Below are positions 61,408 to 64,000 of a DNA stretch of 64,000 bases, piece after piece. Below the pieces are notes generated by a model. That model was not told the DNA's origin and ran no database searches. It saw nothing but the letters and a program-made list of their open reading frames with translations. Position numbers and translations under genes: made by a program. The DNA is from an uncultured Pelagibacteraceae bacterium (lineage in GTDB: Bacteria > Pseudomonadota > Alphaproteobacteria > Pelagibacterales > Pelagibacteraceae): positions 541,496 through 605,495 of the forward strand of contig CABZDR010000001.1 of assembly GCA_902524535.1 (NCBI GenBank), written 5' to 3'. The first letter of the stretch is position 1, and each line of letters starts with the position of its first letter.

Positions 61408-63735
61408 CTAGAATTTACGTCTTAAATTAAAAGATGCTTCCTCGTATTCCTCTGGTCTCATTAAATGGCTTGTTAATTTAAAGTCTATAAGGAAATCATT
61501 GATATTTTTACTAATGACATAATTTGTTTTGGTATCATCAGTGCCATCCAAAAAGATAGAATAATTTGTCTTCTTGTTAGGTAAATAGCCAATAGCAATA
61601 TGTAAGTTATCTGTATGACCAACGCCTAGGGCTTGGTTACGTTCATATATTAGAAAAATACTAAAATTTTCTGGTAAAATTATATCAACTCCTATCTCAC
61701 CATTGATGTTGTGTAGTGCTCCAGAATATAGTTTATCATTAAATTTTGTGCCGCCATCGCTAACATAATTGTATTTAAAATCAGATGAACGCTCGATATC
61801 TGCAACATACTCTATTTTACCATGTCTTTTAAAAGTGTATTGATTATTAGATAAATTTTCAACTGCCGCTAATCCTGCTCTAATTTTTCTTGTTCTAATG
61901 TGTTGTTTATCAACAGCAATTGCTCCTTGACCAGTCTCTTCATAACTTCCTAACATAGTATGACCAATGTCAAATCTTCCAGATGGGATAAAAGTAAAAT
62001 TATTTTTTTCAATTTCATCTTTAATTCTAATGGTTCCATACAATTGATAACCCGATCTATCTGCTGTTAGTTTTTTGCCATCCAAAACAGTCAATAAGTC
62101 TGAATTTAATTTACCAAAACCAAAAATTTTATCTAAAAATTTGGTATCATCTTTTATAGGAGTGGTATCGTAATAAGTAATATTATAGGTATCAGTATCT
62201 AGGTTGCTACCCTTGGTACCAACATCAACATTATTTCTTCCAACACTAAATGCCAAACCTCTTAATGCTTTATTGCTAATAAATTTATCAGCTCCTAACG
62301 TAATTCTATTTGAATCGATTTTTTTAGTTGAAGAAATACTAGTATCGCCAACTCTGCCTATTGCGATACTACCCTCACTCCAATAAAACACATCGTGATC
62401 TTTTTTATTCCTTGCAGTCTTCTTATTGTTAGCTGATGTTTTAATAACTTCGGTTAAAGAGGCTAATCTTTGATTGTTAAAATTAAAGTCAATATTTAAA
62501 TTAGTTAAATTTTGTTTATCTTTATTTCTTCTAATCCACTTTAAACGGTTTAATGCAGAGTTTGTCGAATGATCAATATTTCTTTTTGCAATTTCTATCT
62601 GAGCTATAGCCATTCCAGTTCTATCTTTATTTTCAGTAATAGAAGGACATTTACCTGCTATAATATTGAAAGGACAAACTAAATCATATTCTAAAACTTG
62701 ATCTAATCCAGCATTAGGATTACCACTTCTATCTTTAGTAAGATACATTTTTAGTCCACTTGAATTAAACGCGATACCTCTTGGCTGCGAGTTATTGTAT
62801 GATGCGTTGCTTAAATCATAATTTCCGTCAATCACAAATGACGATGTATCATATGCATTAGTTAAAGAAATTTGAGTAACTCTCTTTGTGCCTCCAGGAG
62901 CATGACTAGTGACAAATAGTCTTTTTCCATTAGCACTAAATCTCATTGAGGCTGGGCCGTGTGCACCAGTAGATGTATCTTCACTTAATATAATTCCCGC
63001 ATTCAGAACCAATGACATTGATGATGATGATAAGTCAAATGGAGTTGAAAGATTAAATTCATAAATTCTTCCTCCTACATCATCACTTGCGGTATTATCC
63101 ATAAAAAGTAAAAATAATTTACTTCCATCTTCATTTATCTCTATACCTTCTAATCGATTTTTACTTAAATTACTCGTTCTTCCCGCATTACTTCCAAGTA
63201 AAAAGGCGTCACTATCTATGTCCGTAGTTGTGGAACTTCTTTGACAAGATGATATATCGTAAGGCGAAGTTAAACTAAGTACATATGCATGGTCATCGTC
63301 TGCATTAGCTTTTGCATTTCTAGTAACCGCTAACATTTTCATTCCGTCATTAGATATTTCTAGGTCGTATAATCTGTGATTAGTTAATTGTCCAACATCT
63401 CGATCAAATGTACATCTTTGACCGTCACCTGCATAAGTCGATGTTGAGATATCATAAGGAATAGACAAATTGTATGTATTAATAATTAAAGGATCTATTT
63501 CTCCAGTACCGTCAAAATTTTGTGAAAAACTGACAAACATTTTTGTTCCATCAGGATTAAATTCAATACCAGCTGCTATTCCCCAATCTGCATCATCTGA
63601 ACCAGTTCCTCCTTTATCGGTCTCACCTACTTCGTTTACAGTTACCCTTTGGTTGAAAGTCACCATCTCTGCAAATGAGCTAGAGATTTGAAATAAAAGG
63701 AAAAAAACAACAAGAATTTTTTTTAACAAACTCAT
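61408..63735 (-). CDS. Autotransporter with propeller-like passenger (paralogue B)
   Basis: The 775-residue protein repeats the plan of its neighbour: signal peptide (about 1-22, FA-E cleavage), five spaced propeller-like repeats (near 60, 128, 201, 267 and 324), CPFNIIAGKC, helical linker and barrel ending RRKF. The linker and barrel are nearly identical to paralogue A over long stretches (ALNRLKWIRRNKDKQNLTNL and LRGLAFSVGRNNVDVG occur in both), whereas the passengers differ in loops and spacing. Being first on the minus strand, it probably shares a promoter with paralogue A, located in the 107-base divergent gap. Confidence 0.8.
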   Translation of the reverse strand: MSLLKKILVVFFLLFQISSSFAEMVTFNQRVTVNEVGETDKGGTGSDDADWGIAAGIEFNPDGTKMFVSFSQNFDGTGEIDPLIINTYNLSIPYDISTSTYAGDGQRCTFDRDVGQLTNHRLYDLEISNDGMKMLAVTRNAKANADDDHAYVLSLTSPYDISSCQRSSTTTDIDSDAFLLGSNAGRTSNLSKNRLEGIEINEDGSKLFLLFMDNTASDDVGGRIYEFNLSTPFDLSSSSMSLVLNAGIILSEDTSTGAHGPASMRFSANGKRLFVTSHAPGGTKRVTQISLTNAYDTSSFVIDGNYDLSNASYNNSQPRGIAFNSSGLKMYLTKDRSGNPNAGLDQVLEYDLVCPFNIIAGKCPSITENKDRTGMAIAQIEIAKRNIDHSTNSALNRLKWIRRNKDKQNLTNLNIDFNFNNQRLASLTEVIKTSANNKKTARNKKDHDVFYWSEGSIAIGRVGDTSISSTKKIDSNRITLGADKFISNKALRGLAFSVGRNNVDVGTKGSNLDTDTYNITYYDTTPIKDDTKFLDKIFGFGKLNSDLLTVLDGKKLTADRSGYQLYGTIRIKDEIEKNNFTFIPSGRFDIGHTMLGSYEETGQGAIAVDKQHIRTRKIRAGLAAVENLSNNQYTFKRHGKIEYVADIERSSDFKYNYVSDGGTKFNDKLYSGALHNINGEIGVDIILPENFSIFLIYERNQALGVGHTDNLHIAIGYLPNKKTNYSIFLDGTDDTKTNYVISKNINDFLIDFKLTSHLMRPEEYEEASFNLRRKF

Positions 63736-63810
63736 CAGATTCTATCATTTTTATGTAAAATTAGTCCATCTATACACTTAAATTGATAGAAAATTTAGCA
63801 TGTTTTTTTG

Positions 63811-63830
63811 ATAAATTAGTCCTAATTTAT
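63811..63830. promoter_or_regulatory. Perfect 8-bp inverted repeat (candidate operator)
   Basis: ATAAATTA and TAATTTAT flank GTCC, giving a 20-base palindromic site in the divergent gap between paralogue B and the right-edge gene. AAATTAGTCC, one half plus the spacer, recurs at 63758-63767, 55 bases away and nearer paralogue B. The arrangement resembles a repressor binding pair, but the AT-rich background lowers confidence. Confidence 0.4.
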
Positions 63831-63842
63831 TCATATTTTACA

Positions 63843-64000
63843 ATGATAACAAATTTGAAAACAAATATTTTAGTTTTATTTTTTACAATAATTATTCTCT
63901 TCTTAATCTATCCAAAAATTCTCTATGAATATTTTGTTTTTCAAATGCCTTTTAGCGATCAGGCGCCACAGTCTTATTTTGCTGATTGGACCGTTATTAT
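63843..64000 (+). CDS. N-terminal fragment of a membrane protein
   Basis: An ATG at 63843 opens a frame that stays open to the right edge (52 complete codons). It begins MITNLKTNILVLFFTIIILF, a positively charged start followed by a membrane helix, then a polar segment FSDQAPQSYFADWTV. The family cannot be decided from this piece; multi-pass glycosyltransferases can start this way. It is divergent from the autotransporter pair. Confidence 0.6.
   Translation, partial: MITNLKTNILVLFFTIIILFLIYPKILYEYFVFQMPFSDQAPQSYFADWTVI

Noticed and set aside
59106..63735. The two large minus-strand genes as TolB-like proteins
   Set aside because: The SPDGK-type repeats resemble TolB, but the proteins end in an outer-membrane barrel and lack the TolB N-terminal domain; tolB itself is at 3359-4699.

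Overview
The window is a very AT-rich, tightly packed bacterial chromosome segment. Nearly all genes touch or overlap, and I see no insertion sequences, phage genes or CRISPR arrays. Gene content and order point to an alphaproteobacterium of the SAR11 group (Candidatus Pelagibacter and relatives). The evidence is the low G+C with Lys/Ile/Asn-rich proteins, a two-piece permuted tmRNA gene, an rluD-rpoH pair, a dihydropteroate synthase with the alphaproteobacterial N-terminal extension, ThyX instead of ThyA, a phage-type RuvC-like resolvase and a pyruvate phosphate dikinase. The taxonomic call is inference from memory of these families; no search was run.

Layout. 1-7335: end of an unknown gene, yebC, a ruvC-like gene, then the cell-envelope operon tolQ-tolR-tolA-tolB-pal-cpoB with tilS; an intrinsic terminator follows pal. 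7399-13795: ftsH, folP, glmM, thiD, purA. 13792-18254 (minus strand): rpoH, rluD, an ABC-2 exporter pair and a Sua5-type threonylcarbamoyl-AMP synthase, with tRNA-Arg(TCG) on the plus strand between them. 18275-24055: xseB-ispA-dxs (isoprenoid precursors), aroC, pdxH and a long-chain polyprenyl synthase. 24169-30581: an S49 peptidase, glyQS and ppdK. 30584-33644 (minus): nadA, nadC and a sugar-methyltransferase-like gene. 33700-34308: tRNA-Leu(GAG), a 40-residue membrane-protein ORF and the split tmRNA. 34309-38599: thyX, a GT2 glycosyltransferase, a GT-C-like membrane protein and an Mrp ATPase. 38652-43146: hflK-hflC-DUF2065-degP-miaA (membrane protein quality control). 43200-48222: ilvI-ilvH-ilvC-leuA (branched-chain amino acids). 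48223-54014: the rod-shape operon mreB-mreC-mreD-mrdA-rodA. 54070-59104: a seven-gene overlapping operon with a DadA-like flavoprotein, an EamA exporter, a D-2-hydroxyacid dehydrogenase, a histone-deacetylase-like hydrolase, MsrB and two small membrane proteins. 59106-63735 (minus): two tandem paralogous autotransporters with propeller-like passengers. A divergent membrane-protein gene runs off the right edge.

Most of the window is core metabolism and envelope housekeeping. The parts that deserve a second look are the tandem autotransporter pair with a palindrome in the divergent upstream region, the 54-59 kb operon, the tmRNA and its downstream mini-protein, the C-terminal extension of MreC, and the resolvase that sits where classical ruvC is usually found.
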